Source: Allocoprococcus comes (GTDB lineage Bacteria > Bacillota > Clostridia > Lachnospirales > Lachnospiraceae). From it: a stretch of 64,000 nucleotides of DNA. The stretch is taken from assembly GCF_013300725.1 (NCBI RefSeq), contig NZ_JAAIMM010000005.1, positions 1-64,000 on the forward strand. Direction: 5' to 3'. Each line of letters starts with the position of its first letter. Position 1 is the stretch's first letter. Both the position numbers and the translations under genes were made by a program. This document shows positions 43,325-51,417 of this stretch, one piece after another. The notes beneath the pieces are model-generated. The model was not told the origin of the DNA, did no database searches, and was given only the letters and a program-made list of their open reading frames with translations.

Positions 43325-44545
43325 TTATTTATTGTTTACCTCAAGATTCTTCATAGCACGAACTTTCAGTGGAAGTCCGAACAGAGTGATGAATCCGCTT
43401 GCATCATGGTGATCGTACATATCACCGGTTGTAAAGCTTGCCAGAGACTCATTGTAAAGTGAGTATGGAGAAGTAGTTCCGGCTTTAATGATATTTCCTT
43501 TGTAAAGTCTGAATTTAACTTCACCTGTAACATATTTCTGGGTAGATTTTACGAAAGCACGAAGAGCTTCACAAAGTGGTGTGAACCATTTTCCTTCGTA
43601 TACAACCTGAGCGAGTTTGTTGCCAAGATCTTTCTTAACTTCCATGGTAGCACGGTCGATAACCAGTTCTTCAAGCTGTTTGTGAGCTTCCATCAGGATT
43701 GTTCCACCAGGAGTTTCATAAACACCACGGGATTTCATACCAACAACACGGTTCTCAACGATATCAACGATACCGATACCATGCTTGCCGCCAAGTTCGT
43801 TGAGCTTGCGGATGATATCAGAAACCTTCATGGCTTCGCCGTTGATTGTCTTCGGAACACCTTCTTCAAATGTCATGGTTACATATTCATCTTCATCCGG
43901 TGCATTTTCCGGTGTATTTCCAAGAACAAGAAGATCTGCGTAATTTGGTTCGCAGGATGGATCTTCGAGTTCCAGTCCTTCGTGGCTGATGTGCCATAAG
44001 TTACGGTCACGGCTGTAGCTGTGGCTTGCGTCAAACGGAAGATCAATTCCGTGAGCTTTACAGTAAGCGATCTCATCGTCACGTGACTGAAGTGTCCACA
44101 GATCTGTCATTCTCCAAGGAGCGATGATCTTAAGATCCGGGGCAAGAGCCATGATAGAAAGCTCGAAACGGATCTGGTCATTTCCTTTTCCGGTAGCACC
44201 GTGGCAGATAGCAGTAGCACCTTCTTTTCTTGCTACTTCAACAAGTCTCTTGGAGATTGCCGGACGAGCCATAGAAGTTCCGAGAAGGTATGCATTTTCA
44301 TAAACAGCATTTGCCTGTACACATGGCATAATATAGTTGTCACAGAAATCATCTGTGATATCTTCGATGTATAATTTGGAAGCACCTGCGAGTTTTGCTC
44401 TTTCATCAAGACCGTCCAGCTCTTCGCCCTGTCCGCAGTCGATACAGCAGCAGATTACTTCATAATCAAATGTCTCCTTTAACCAAGGGATCAGTGTGGT
44501 AGTGTCAAGACCACCGGAATATGCAAGAACTACTTTTTCTTTCAT
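43325..44545 (-). CDS. argG: Argininosuccinate synthase
   Basis: Joins citrulline and aspartate with ATP to argininosuccinate, the seventh step of arginine synthesis. 406 residues, normal. The N-terminal AYSGGLDTTTLIPWL is the ATP-pyrophosphatase P-loop; further marks are GATGKGNDQIRFE, YCKAHGIDLPF and ENRVVGMKSRGVYETPGG. No argH follows in this window. The start codon has AGGAGGTTT in front. Expressed from an ARG-box-covered promoter upstream on the minus strand. Confidence 0.98.
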   Translation of the reverse strand: MKEKVVLAYSGGLDTTTLIPWLKETFDYEVICCCIDCGQGEELDGLDERAKLAGASKLYIEDITDDFCDNYIMPCVQANAVYENAYLLGTSMARPAISKRLVEVARKEGATAICHGATGKGNDQIRFELSIMALAPDLKIIAPWRMTDLWTLQSRDDEIAYCKAHGIDLPFDASHSYSRDRNLWHISHEGLELEDPSCEPNYADLLVLGNTPENAPDEDEYVTMTFEEGVPKTINGEAMKVSDIIRKLNELGGKHGIGIVDIVENRVVGMKSRGVYETPGGTILMEAHKQLEELVIDRATMEVKKDLGNKLAQVVYEGKWFTPLCEALRAFVKSTQKYVTGEVKFRLYKGNIIKAGTTSPYSLYNESLASFTTGDMYDHHDASGFITLFGLPLKVRAMKNLEVNNK

Positions 44546-44593
44546 TGTATATAAACCTCCTAAAAATTTTCTTTCGTATTCAATTCACAACTC

Positions 44594-44622
44594 ACTATAC
44601 ACCATTTTTTATATTTATGCAA
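44594..44622 (-). promoter_or_regulatory. argG promoter
   Basis: On the minus strand TTGCAT (44617-44622), 17 bp, TATAGT (44594-44599). The -35 is embedded in an ARG-box-like TTGCATAAATAT, so ArgR binding would block it. Confidence 0.7.
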
Positions 44623-44653
44623 TAATAAAATGAAAAAACTTTTAAAAATGTTA

Positions 44654-44711
44654 TTTTTATGCATATAAAAACGAAAATATACATAAAATATGCATAAATA
44701 TGTATAAAAAC
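44654..44711 (-). promoter_or_regulatory. ARG-box operator cluster of argG
   Basis: TTTTTATGCATATAAAAA at 44654-44671 is an almost perfect palindrome, and a second site around 44679-44711 carries ATATGCATAAATATG and TATAAAAA repeats. They match the TGCATAAAAAT half-sites of ArgR/AhrC boxes and also resemble the cluster before argC at 49618. Confidence 0.65.
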
Positions 44712-44787
44712 AGAACGTAAGTAATAAGAAAAAAGAAGAGACAGAAGAAGATTAAACAGAAAATATAAAGATAAAACAGAAAAATAC

Positions 44788-44815
44788 TTGACATTTGCAC
44801 AAAAATCCGTAAAAT
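44788..44815 (+). promoter_or_regulatory. Promoter of the pro leader RNA
   Basis: TTGACA (44788-44793) is followed after 16 bp by TAAAAT (44810-44815), with further TATAAC just behind. It points toward proBA, with a long structured leader between. Confidence 0.55.
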
Positions 44816-44825
44816 ATAACAAAAA

Positions 44826-45176
44826 GTAACAAGGTAACACGCTAAAGGAAGAAAGGAACTGGCGAGATGAGTGATATGCATAAAATGAATAAGAACATCA
44901 TATTTGATCTCGTTCTGACACTGTCGGCAGAAGGCAGTGTATTTTCCATTTCCACATTCCCGCATCGACCGTGTCCTTTAAGGGCACAGAACAGAAAATT
45001 CAATATTGCAGATCAGGGAATGCGTGTATCCAATATATATACAGCTTAAAATGTTCATTTCGGATGGACTGAAAAAGTGACAGGTTTCGTTCAGTCATTG
45101 AAGTATTATGATTCGACAGTGAAAAAAGAAGCAGAAAAAGGTATCGCCGCATACTCTTTTTCTGCTTCTTTTATTT
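44826..45176 (+). ncRNA. Candidate structured leader RNA / ncRNA before proBA
   Basis: About 350 nt between a promoter and a very strong terminator. Stems seen: CGAGAT/ATCTCG (44863-44868 with 44907-44912) extended by GAAC/TTC; ACACTG/CAGTGT (44918-44923 with 44935-44940); CATTCCC/GGGAATG (44955-44961 with 45016-45022) enclosing GTGTCC/GGGCAC (44971-44976 with 44982-44987); GACTGAA/TTCAGTC (45067-45073 with 45090-45096). No T-box GGTGG/ACC element, RNase P, tmRNA or SRP consensus was recognised. A 60-codon frame at 44867-45049 runs through it but has no family resemblance. It may be an independent ncRNA or an attenuator for proBA. Confidence 0.4.
45122..45176 (+). terminator. Very strong terminator upstream of proB
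   Basis: AAAGAAGCAGAAAAAG (45125-45140) pairs perfectly with CTTTTTCTGCTTCTTT (45156-45171), extended by GTAT/ATAC at the loop and followed by TATTTAT. Sixteen to twenty base pairs. It ends whatever is transcribed from the 44788 promoter unless antiterminated. Confidence 0.9.
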
Positions 45177-45216
45177 ATACCTGCTAAGAATATGAATTGA
45201 AAAGAGGAAAAGCGAA

Positions 45217-46125
45217 ATGGAATTAAGAGCGACTTTAAAGGAAAAGAAACGAATTGTCATCAAAGTGGGAACCTCCACTGTCACCTATGCCAAAACCGGT
45301 AACATCAATCTGGAAAAACTGGAGAAATTTGTCCGTGTACTGATCAATCTCAGAAACCGCGGAAAAGAAGTGATCGTAGTATCTTCCGGTGCAGTCGGTA
45401 TCGGAAAAAATGTCCTTGGAATCAGTGAGAAACCGGTTGGTTCTGTCAAACAGGCATGTGCAGCAGTAGGGCAGGGACGGCTGATGATGATCTATGAGAA
45501 ATTTTTTGCAGAATACAGCCAGCTCACCGCACAAGTTCTGCTGACGAAAGAATCTGTCTACAGCAAGACATGCCGTATCCATGCGAGAGAAACATTTGAA
45601 GAGCTTCTGGCAATGAATGTGGTTCCGATCGTCAATGCAAATGATGCTATTTCCGTGGATGAGGACAGCTATGGAAATTTTGGCGATAATGATACCATGT
45701 CTGCGGATGTAGCGGCGCTGGTGGAGGCGGATCTTCTGATCATGATGTCGGATATCGAGGGACTTTATACGGATGATCCAAGAACCAATCCGGCAGCAAG
45801 ATTTGTGCATACCGTGAACCGGATTGATGAAGAACTGGAGAAGATGGGAAAAGGAGCCGGAAGCGCAGTCGGAACCGGTGGCATGGCAACAAAGATCGAG
45901 GCAGCCAAGATTGCAACAGAAGCGGGAGCAGATATGGTGATCGCAAATGGCGACAACATTTACGCAATCAATGATATTATGGCTGGAAAGAAGGTTGGTA
46001 CACTGTTTCTTGCGAAAAATCACCGCTATGACGGGGAAAATGAGCTGGGACCGGAACGGGATGCGTACAGGATGGAGCGGAGACTGAAAAGAAATATGCA
46101 GTATCGGATGGCTGTGGGAAAGTAG
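45217..46125 (+). CDS. proB: Glutamate 5-kinase, short form
   Basis: Phosphorylates glutamate to gamma-glutamyl phosphate, the first step of proline synthesis. 302 residues: only the amino-acid-kinase domain, without the C-terminal PUA domain of the E. coli enzyme. Signatures are [10 protein letters not shown] at the start, [29 protein letters not shown] and [27 protein letters not shown] precedes the ATG. Followed closely by proA, forming the usual proBA pair; feedback inhibition by proline is known for the family. Confidence 0.96.
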   Translation: MELRATLKEKKRIVIKVGTSTVTYAKTGNINLEKLEKFVRVLINLRNRGKEVIVVSSGAVGIGKNVLGISEKPVGSVKQACAAVGQGRLMMIYEKFFAEYSQLTAQVLLTKESVYSKTCRIHARETFEELLAMNVVPIVNANDAISVDEDSYGNFGDNDTMSADVAALVEADLLIMMSDIEGLYTDDPRTNPAARFVHTVNRIDEELEKMGKGAGSAVGTGGMATKIEAAKIATEAGADMVIANGDNIYAINDIMAGKKVGTLFLAKNHRYDGENELGPERDAYRMERRLKRNMQYRMAVGK

Positions 46126-46136
46126 AGGTGAATGAA

Positions 46137-47405
46137 ATGGAACAGAGAGCAGAGAAAAAAATCTATATGGAAGAACTTGGAAAGCGTGCAGTAAGTGCAA
46201 AAGAAACGGTCGCATTTTTAAATGTAATTCAAAGACAGGAAGGGCTCATCCTGGCGGCAGATGCGCTGGTGGCACAACAGGCATATATAATAGAAGAAAA
46301 CCAAAAGGATATTATGCTTGCAAGAAAAAATAAGATGACAGAGCCACTGATCGACCGGCTTCTTCTAAATGAAAACAGAATCCGGAAAATGGCAGAAGGA
46401 CTTAGGGAGATTGCAGCACTTCCGGATATTTTGGGAGAGATCATTTCCATGAAAACAAGGCCAAACGGACTGCAGATCGGAGAAAAACGAGTTCCGCTTG
46501 GTGTTGTCGGAATCATTTATGAAGCCCGTCCGAATGTGACTGCAGATGCCTTTGGACTCTGCTTTAAGACCGGAAATGTCGCCATTTTAAAAGGAGGAAG
46601 TGCGGCTGCAAATTCCTGCAGGGCTATAGCAGAGGTGATCCGTGGAGCACTTGTGAAAAAGGGAATGGAACCGGATGCGCTGATTCTGGTTGAAGATACC
46701 AGCCGGGAGTCGGCTCTGGAAATGATGCGGATGAAGGAATATCTGGATGTACTGATCCCAAGAGGAGGTGCTTCACTGATTGCATCTGTGGTGGAGAACA
46801 GTACGGTTCCGGTGATTGAGACTGGGACGGGGAACTGCCATATTTATGTGGATGAATTTGCTGATATCCGGATGGCAGCGGAGATTATCGAGAATGCAAA
46901 GACGCAGAGACTTGGCGTATGCAATGCATGTGAATCCTTGGTGATTCATGAGAAAATTGCGGAAGAAGTGCTTCCGGTGATCTGTGACCGGCTTTTGAAA
47001 AAAGGTGTGGAGATCCGGGGAGACGAAGCGGCAAGGCAGATTGATGAACGGATCACTTGGGCGCAGGAAAGCGACTGGGGACAGGAATATCTGGATGCGA
47101 TTATTTCTGTAAAAATTGTTCCAGCTATCTGTGATGCCGTCCGGCACATCAACAAATGGAATACCGGGCATTCCGAGGCGATTATCACGAAGGATTATGC
47201 AAATGCACTGTATTTTCAGGAGCGGGTAGATGCGGCGGCAGTGTATGTCAATGCGTCAACCAGATTTACCGATGGAAATGAGTTCGGTTTCGGGGCAGAG
47301 ATCGGAATCAGCACCCAGAAGCTTCATGCCCGCGGACCAATGGGGCAGGAAGCCCTTACCACGAAAAAGTATGTGATCTTTGGAAATGGACAAATTCGCG
47401 GATAA
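46137..47405 (+). CDS. proA: Gamma-glutamyl phosphate reductase
   Basis: Reduces gamma-glutamyl phosphate with NADPH to glutamate semialdehyde. 422 residues, aldehyde-dehydrogenase superfamily. [29 protein letters not shown] is diagnostic, and [14 protein letters not shown] holds the catalytic Cys. The ATG at 46137 is 7 bp after AGGTG; the GTG at 46128 is an alternative. Follows proB by 11 bp in one transcript. Confidence 0.97.
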   Translation: MEQRAEKKIYMEELGKRAVSAKETVAFLNVIQRQEGLILAADALVAQQAYIIEENQKDIMLARKNKMTEPLIDRLLLNENRIRKMAEGLREIAALPDILGEIISMKTRPNGLQIGEKRVPLGVVGIIYEARPNVTADAFGLCFKTGNVAILKGGSAAANSCRAIAEVIRGALVKKGMEPDALILVEDTSRESALEMMRMKEYLDVLIPRGGASLIASVVENSTVPVIETGTGNCHIYVDEFADIRMAAEIIENAKTQRLGVCNACESLVIHEKIAEEVLPVICDRLLKKGVEIRGDEAARQIDERITWAQESDWGQEYLDAIISVKIVPAICDAVRHINKWNTGHSEAIITKDYANALYFQERVDAAAVYVNASTRFTDGNEFGFGAEIGISTQKLHARGPMGQEALTTKKYVIFGNGQIRG

Positions 47406-47410
47406 GAAGA

Positions 47411-47439
47411 TTGACAGGAAAAATTCTCCATTTTATAAT
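47411..47439 (+). promoter_or_regulatory. Perfect-consensus promoter behind proA
   Basis: TTGACA (47411-47416), 17 bp, TATAAT (47434-47439), starting 5 bp after the proA stop. It leaves a leader of about 150 nt before the methyltransferase gene; I see only one weak long-range AAATCTG/CAGATTT pairing in it. Confidence 0.8.
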
Positions 47440-47594
47440 TTGAATGGTACGGAAATAGTGCAAATTTGTTTTTAACGAAATCTGGTAAGCAGCGCAGAGA
47501 AAACATCTGTCGGAGTAAAAAAATGGGAAATTTAAAACAGATTTTATAAAAAGCATATGTATCAGAACAGATCAATAAAAGGGGAAAATGAAAA

Positions 47595-48101
47595 ATGCTG
47601 TATGTAAGCTACTATGACTCACCAATCGGGAGAATTACGCTCGGTGCACGGGAAGATATGCTGGTGGGAGCATGGTTTGAAGGACAGAAATACTACATGG
47701 ACAAGATTCTAGAAGATTTCGAGGAAAAGAAGGATTTACCAGTGCTTGTTCAGGCGGAACACTGGCTTGACCGTTATTTTGCAGGGCAGGATCCTGATCC
47801 GGAAGAGTTGCCGCTTGCGCCTGCAGGAAGTGATTTCCGGAAAGAAGTATGGCAGATTATCGCAAAAATCCCGTATGGATGCACCATCACTTATGGAAAG
47901 ATCGCAAAGATCATTGCTGTAAAAAGAGGCGTGAAAAGTATCTCGCCGCAGGCAGTCGGAGGTGCGGTCGGACATAATCCGATCTCTGTGATCATTCCCT
48001 GTCACCGGGTCATTGGAAGTGACGGAAGTCTGACCGGATATGCCGGTGGAATTGAGAAGAAAGAGTGGCTGCTTGCACATGAGGAAGCGCATATCAGATA
48101 A
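47595..48101 (+). CDS. ogt: Methylated-DNA-protein-cysteine methyltransferase
   Basis: Suicide repair protein that removes alkyl groups from O6-guanine. 168 residues. N-terminal ribonuclease-like segment, C-terminal HTH with FRKEVWQIIAKIPYGCTITYGKIAK and IPCHRVIGSDGSLTGYAGG, where Cys136 in PCHRV accepts the alkyl group. GGGGAAAATGAAAA precedes the ATG. Transcribed alone from a consensus promoter; no Ada regulatory domain. Confidence 0.95.
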   Translation: MLYVSYYDSPIGRITLGAREDMLVGAWFEGQKYYMDKILEDFEEKKDLPVLVQAEHWLDRYFAGQDPDPEELPLAPAGSDFRKEVWQIIAKIPYGCTITYGKIAKIIAVKRGVKSISPQAVGGAVGHNPISVIIPCHRVIGSDGSLTGYAGGIEKKEWLLAHEEAHIR

Positions 48102-48103
48102 GT

Positions 48104-48150
48104 GATCATCAAAAATGGTGGCTCGTAGTGAGTCACCATTTTTGATGATC
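48104..48150. terminator. Bidirectional terminator between ogt and the MATE gene
   Basis: Seventeen perfect base pairs (GATCATCAAAAATGGTG at 48104-48120 with its complement at 48134-48150) plus CTC/GAG at the loop, with A/T tracts on both sides. It ends convergent transcripts on both strands. Confidence 0.92.
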
Positions 48151-48182
48151 TGGAGAAATCTGCAAGAGTCCGATCCTGTATT

Positions 48183-49514
48183 CTATTTTCCGGATTTTTT
48201 ACATAACCACCGGTAAGCAATGATGCAGATAAACACAGACAATAAAGAGCCGGTAGCGGTTGCGAGCCCCATCGGAAACAGTGTATCCGGGAAAATTTTC
48301 GAAGTCAGATAAACACCCGGAATACGCACGCACAAAATAGCGATCAGATTATGTAAAAATGAAATTCCAGATTTTCCGCATGCACAGAAGTATCCGCTGA
48401 AACTGAAATGAATACCGGCAAAAATACAATCCCAGATATATCCGCGAATGTACTGCGCACCGAGAAGAATAACGGCTGCGTCTGCAGTGAAAAGTCCGAC
48501 AACCGGAGCTGCTATAAACTGGATCAATATGGAGACGACCAGACCAAATCCAATGGCGATCATCATGGCATAGCGAAGCGTCTGCTTTGCACGGTCATAC
48601 TTTCCGGCACCGATATTCTGGGCTGCGAGCGCAGAAACAGTCGAAAGCATGGAAGACGGAACCAGGAACAGAAAGCTGATGATTTTTTCCACAATGCCGA
48701 CAGCAGCGGCTGCGTTCAGTCCGCGCCGGTTGGCAATGATCGTAATAATAATGAAAGCAATCTGAATAAATCCGTCCTGAAGCGCTACCGGAATCCCAAT
48801 ATTCAGAATTTTGCCAAGCGTTTTTTTCTGTGGTCGGAAACAGTCTCTGGAAAGAGAAAGTCCGGTCTGCCTGCGTTTAATGGCAATCAGTGCAAACAGG
48901 ACGCTGAATGCCTGCGAAAACGTTGTGCCAAGCGCAGCACCGGAAGCCCCCAGATGGAAAAATCCGATAAACAGATAATCCAGCAGAATATTCACCACAC
49001 AGGCAACCGCAATAAAATACATCGGACTTTTAGAATCCCCCAGTCCGCGGAAAATCGAACTGATCACATTATACGCCGTAATAAAAGGGATCCCGATAAA
49101 ACAGATTGTCAGATAAGCTGCTGTCCCGGAAACAGCTTCCGCAGGCGTAGACATCACCGAAACAATTGGCTTTACAAAAAACAGAAGCAAAACCGCCAGC
49201 ACCAGAGAAATCCCCATAAACAAAGTCACCGTATTTCCCACAAACACAGAAGCTCTTTTCTTATCGCCCGCCCCAATAGACTGTCCAATCGAAACCGTAG
49301 CCCCCATCGCCAGTCCCACGATCATCACCGTCAGCATATGCATCACCTGGCTCCCGATCGAAACCGCCGTCGTACTGGCAACCCCATCAAACTGCCCCAC
49401 AATAAAAAGATCCGCCATCCCATAAAGCGTCTGCAAAAAATAAGACAAAAAATAAGGCATCGAAAAATAAATCACATTCCGAAAAACACTCCCAGAAGTA
49501 AGATCCCGTTCCAT
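48183..49514 (-). CDS. MATE-family multidrug/organic cation efflux transporter
   Basis: 443 residues with twelve predicted membrane helices in two related halves. Family marks are the ISMPYFLSYFLQTLYGMADLFIVGQF opening and QSIGAGDKKRA, then LAAQNIGAGKYDRAKQTLRYA in the second half. Uses a Na+ or H+ gradient to expel cationic compounds; substrate unknown. AAGGAG precedes the ATG. Its promoter shares the intergenic region with the ARG-box array of the divergent arginine operon, but the boxes sit beyond its own -35, so arginine control of the exporter is uncertain. Confidence 0.92.
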   Translation of the reverse strand: MERDLTSGSVFRNVIYFSMPYFLSYFLQTLYGMADLFIVGQFDGVASTTAVSIGSQVMHMLTVMIVGLAMGATVSIGQSIGAGDKKRASVFVGNTVTLFMGISLVLAVLLLFFVKPIVSVMSTPAEAVSGTAAYLTICFIGIPFITAYNVISSIFRGLGDSKSPMYFIAVACVVNILLDYLFIGFFHLGASGAALGTTFSQAFSVLFALIAIKRRQTGLSLSRDCFRPQKKTLGKILNIGIPVALQDGFIQIAFIIITIIANRRGLNAAAAVGIVEKIISFLFLVPSSMLSTVSALAAQNIGAGKYDRAKQTLRYAMMIAIGFGLVVSILIQFIAAPVVGLFTADAAVILLGAQYIRGYIWDCIFAGIHFSFSGYFCACGKSGISFLHNLIAILCVRIPGVYLTSKIFPDTLFPMGLATATGSLLSVFICIIAYRWLCKKSGK

Positions 49515-49617
49515 AAAATAACAACTCCTTTACAATCACTTCCTTAATACTAACTTCATTTTCCCACAATAGTCAATAAAAAGAATACAGGCCTAATGCA
49601 TCTTATAATAATAAAAA

Positions 49618-49700
49618 TGCATAACAATGCATAAAAATAAATATAAATGCATAAAAATAAGCAATTACACATAAAAATACACAGAAATATGCATAAAAAT
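49618..49700 (+). promoter_or_regulatory. Phased ARG-box array upstream of argC
   Basis: Five half-site-like TGCATAAAAAT motifs begin at 49618, 49628, 49648, 49668 (CACATAAAAAT) and 49690, with steps of 10, 20, 20 and 22 bp. This puts them on roughly one face of the helix. Likely ArgR/AhrC binding region controlling the promoter at 49712. Confidence 0.7.
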
Positions 49701-49711
49701 CAAAAAATCAC

Positions 49712-49740
49712 TTGCTTTCCAAAATAAAACCATGTATACT
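49712..49740 (+). promoter_or_regulatory. ARG-box-linked promoter facing argC
   Basis: TTGCTT (49712-49717), 17 bp, TATACT (49735-49740), directly behind the last ARG box. The transcript would have a leader of about 600 nt before argC, including the structured element at 49920. Confidence 0.6.
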
Positions 49741-49869
49741 AAACCAATCGGAAAATAAAATAGGTATAATGATTACTTTTTATGAGAGAAGCTAAATTTT
49801 ACTCATTTTCACTGCCGGTGTGTCAATAAGTATAAATTACTTATTTATGTGAGCACAAATGGAATACTT

Positions 49870-49897
49870 TTGACAATTATATCGCTTGTGTCATAGT
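49870..49897 (+). promoter_or_regulatory. Promoter abutting the structured element
   Basis: TTGACA (49870-49875), 16 bp, CATAGT (49892-49897). Predicted start is about 49904, some 15 nt before the first base pair of the folded element. Confidence 0.55.
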
Positions 49898-49919
49898 ATG
49901 AAATTTTTTCATTCTCTAA

Positions 49920-50245
49920 GGGAGACAGGACAAAATTCCCATCTGCCATGCGCAAAAGCGCACGCAGATGAGAATTTTGTCCGCCTCTCCCGCCCGTCGC
50001 ACCACAGTGAGTCGACAAGCATCAGCCCCACCCAATTGGAGAATGTTCCCGTTCGTCAGTGCACAGCTTCTGGGAGAAATCCTTTTGCTAAGCAACCCCT
50101 CGAAAACGCCGGCACTTGGCAAGGCGAGCGTAAGCAAAGCCGCGCCTAGTACCGCTGCGTTTGAGCGGAGCGAAAGCGCGGTTGCGTGCAAAACGATTTC
50201 TCCCAGAAGCGTCCCCTCACCACTCAAAAAAACATTCCCCCAATT
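49920..50245 (+). ncRNA. Large self-paired GC-rich element, candidate structured RNA
   Basis: Two domains. Hairpin 1: GGGAGA and GGACAAAATTC (49920-49938) pair with GAATTTTGTCC and TCTCCC (49972-49991), continuing with CATCTGC/GCAGATG and a GCGCaaaaGCGC tip. Domain 2: AATTGG and GAATGTT (50034-50047) pair with AACATTC and CCAATT (50231-50245); inside, a 16-bp perfect helix (50066-50081 with 50195-50210) continues with TTTTGC/GCAAAA and GCAACC/GGTTGC and encloses several small hairpins. GCGTAAGC (near 50129) and GCGAAAGC (near 50170) would be GNRA tetraloops on this strand. GC-rich within AT-rich surroundings. No tRNA/rRNA/known-riboswitch identity recognised; a mobile palindromic element, possibly RNA-guided-nuclease related, is a speculation. 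Confidence 0.6.
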
Positions 50246-50257
50246 CCCGCGAACCCC

Positions 50258-50286
50258 TTTACAATAGGGATTAATGGGTTTATAGT
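50258..50286 (+). promoter_or_regulatory. Proximal argC promoter
   Basis: TTTACA (50258-50263), 17 bp, TATAGT (50281-50286), 57 bp before the argC start and just downstream of the structured element, so argC need not depend on read-through. Confidence 0.6.
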
Positions 50287-50342
50287 ATTTATGATTATGC
50301 CTATCTATACACAAATACGGCATTTACGAAAGGATGGTTTAC

Positions 50343-51383
50343 ATGATTAAAGCAGGAATCATCGGTTCTACCGGTTACGCCGGAGGAGAACTGGTTCGCA
50401 TTTTAACAGGACATAAAGACGTAGAAATTAAATGGTTTGGCTCAAGAAGCTATATTGATAAGAAATATGCAGATGTATACCGCAATATGTTTCAGATCGT
50501 AGATGCGGTATGTTTAGATGACAATATGGAACAACTTGCAGATCAGGTAGATGTGATTTTCACAGCAACTCCACAGGGACTGTGCGCATCACTTGTCAAT
50601 GAAGAAATCTTATCAAAGGTTAAGATCATCGACCTGAGCGCAGATTTCCGTATCAAAGATGTCAAGACCTACGAAAAATGGTACGGTATTGAGCACAAGA
50701 GCCCGCAGTTTATCGAAGAAGCAGTTTACGGACTGTGTGAAGTGAACAGAGAAGATATCAAAGGCGCAAGACTGATCGCCAATCCTGGATGCTATACAAC
50801 ATGCTCCATCCTGACCGCTTATCCGCTGGCAAAAGAAGGACTGATCGATATGGATACGCTGATCATTGACGCCAAGTCTGGAACATCCGGAGCGGGAAGA
50901 GGGGCAAAGGTTCCGAACCTGTACTGTGAAGTCAATGAGAATATGAAAGCATACGGTGTGGCAACACACAGACATACACCGGAGATCGAAGAACAGCTTG
51001 GATATGCAAGCGGCAAAGAGGTTGTGATCAATTTCACACCGCATCTGGTTCCGATGAACAGAGGAATCCTCGCAACAGAGTACGCGAAGCTTACAAAGGA
51101 TGTTACCTGGGAAGAAGTAAAAGCAGTTTACGATAAATATTATGCAAATGAAAAATTTGTCCGCGTTCTGGACAAAGATGTTTACCCGGAAACAAAATGG
51201 GTAGAAGGAAGCAATTATGTCGATATCGGATTTAAGATCGATCCGAGAACAAACCGTATCATTATGATGGGTGCGATCGACAACCTGGTAAAAGGTGCAG
51301 CAGGACAGGCTGTACAGAACATGAACCTGATCTTCGGACTTCCGGAGAGTGAAGGTCTTGATCTGGTTCCGATGTTCCCGTAG
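50343..51383 (+). CDS. argC: N-acetyl-gamma-glutamyl-phosphate reductase
   Basis: Third step of arginine synthesis: NADPH reduction of N-acetylglutamyl phosphate. 346 residues, normal for the type-1 ArgC. GIIGSTGYAGGELVRIL is the NADP-binding loop, NPGCYTT contains the catalytic Cys150, and ATHRHTPEIEEQL carries the active-site His. The ATG at 50343 is preferred to 50334 because it aligns with the family start and lies 10 bp after GAAAGG. First gene of the argC-GNAT-argJ-argB-argD operon. Confidence 0.97.
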   Translation: MIKAGIIGSTGYAGGELVRILTGHKDVEIKWFGSRSYIDKKYADVYRNMFQIVDAVCLDDNMEQLADQVDVIFTATPQGLCASLVNEEILSKVKIIDLSADFRIKDVKTYEKWYGIEHKSPQFIEEAVYGLCEVNREDIKGARLIANPGCYTTCSILTAYPLAKEGLIDMDTLIIDAKSGTSGAGRGAKVPNLYCEVNENMKAYGVATHRHTPEIEEQLGYASGKEVVINFTPHLVPMNRGILATEYAKLTKDVTWEEVKAVYDKYYANEKFVRVLDKDVYPETKWVEGSNYVDIGFKIDPRTNRIIMMGAIDNLVKGAAGQAVQNMNLIFGLPESEGLDLVPMFP

Positions 51384-51417
51384 AACACGGCAGAAAAAGA
51401 AAAGGAATGGGAGATAT

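Noticed and set aside
44867-45049. 60-codon plus-strand frame before proB
   Set aside because: Runs through several conserved-looking RNA helices, no family resemblance, modest ribosome site; kept only as a note within the RNA candidate.
44826-45216. Proline T-box before proB
   Set aside because: Neither the GGTGG-type T-box sequence nor an antiterminator alternative to the terminator was found.
48408-49547. 379-codon plus-strand frame opposite the MATE gene
   Set aside because: Basic, low-complexity shadow of a strongly supported transporter gene on the minus strand.
49825-49845. AATAAGT/ACTTATT inverted repeat upstream of the structured element
   Set aside because: Seven AT-only pairs in AT-rich DNA; too weak to claim as an operator or terminator.
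49916-50323. 135-codon minus-strand frame through the structured argC-leader element
   Set aside because: The frame exists because the element is GC-rich and palindromic; there is no ribosome site, no recognisable domain, and the plus strand is open over the same region. Structure explains the sequence better.
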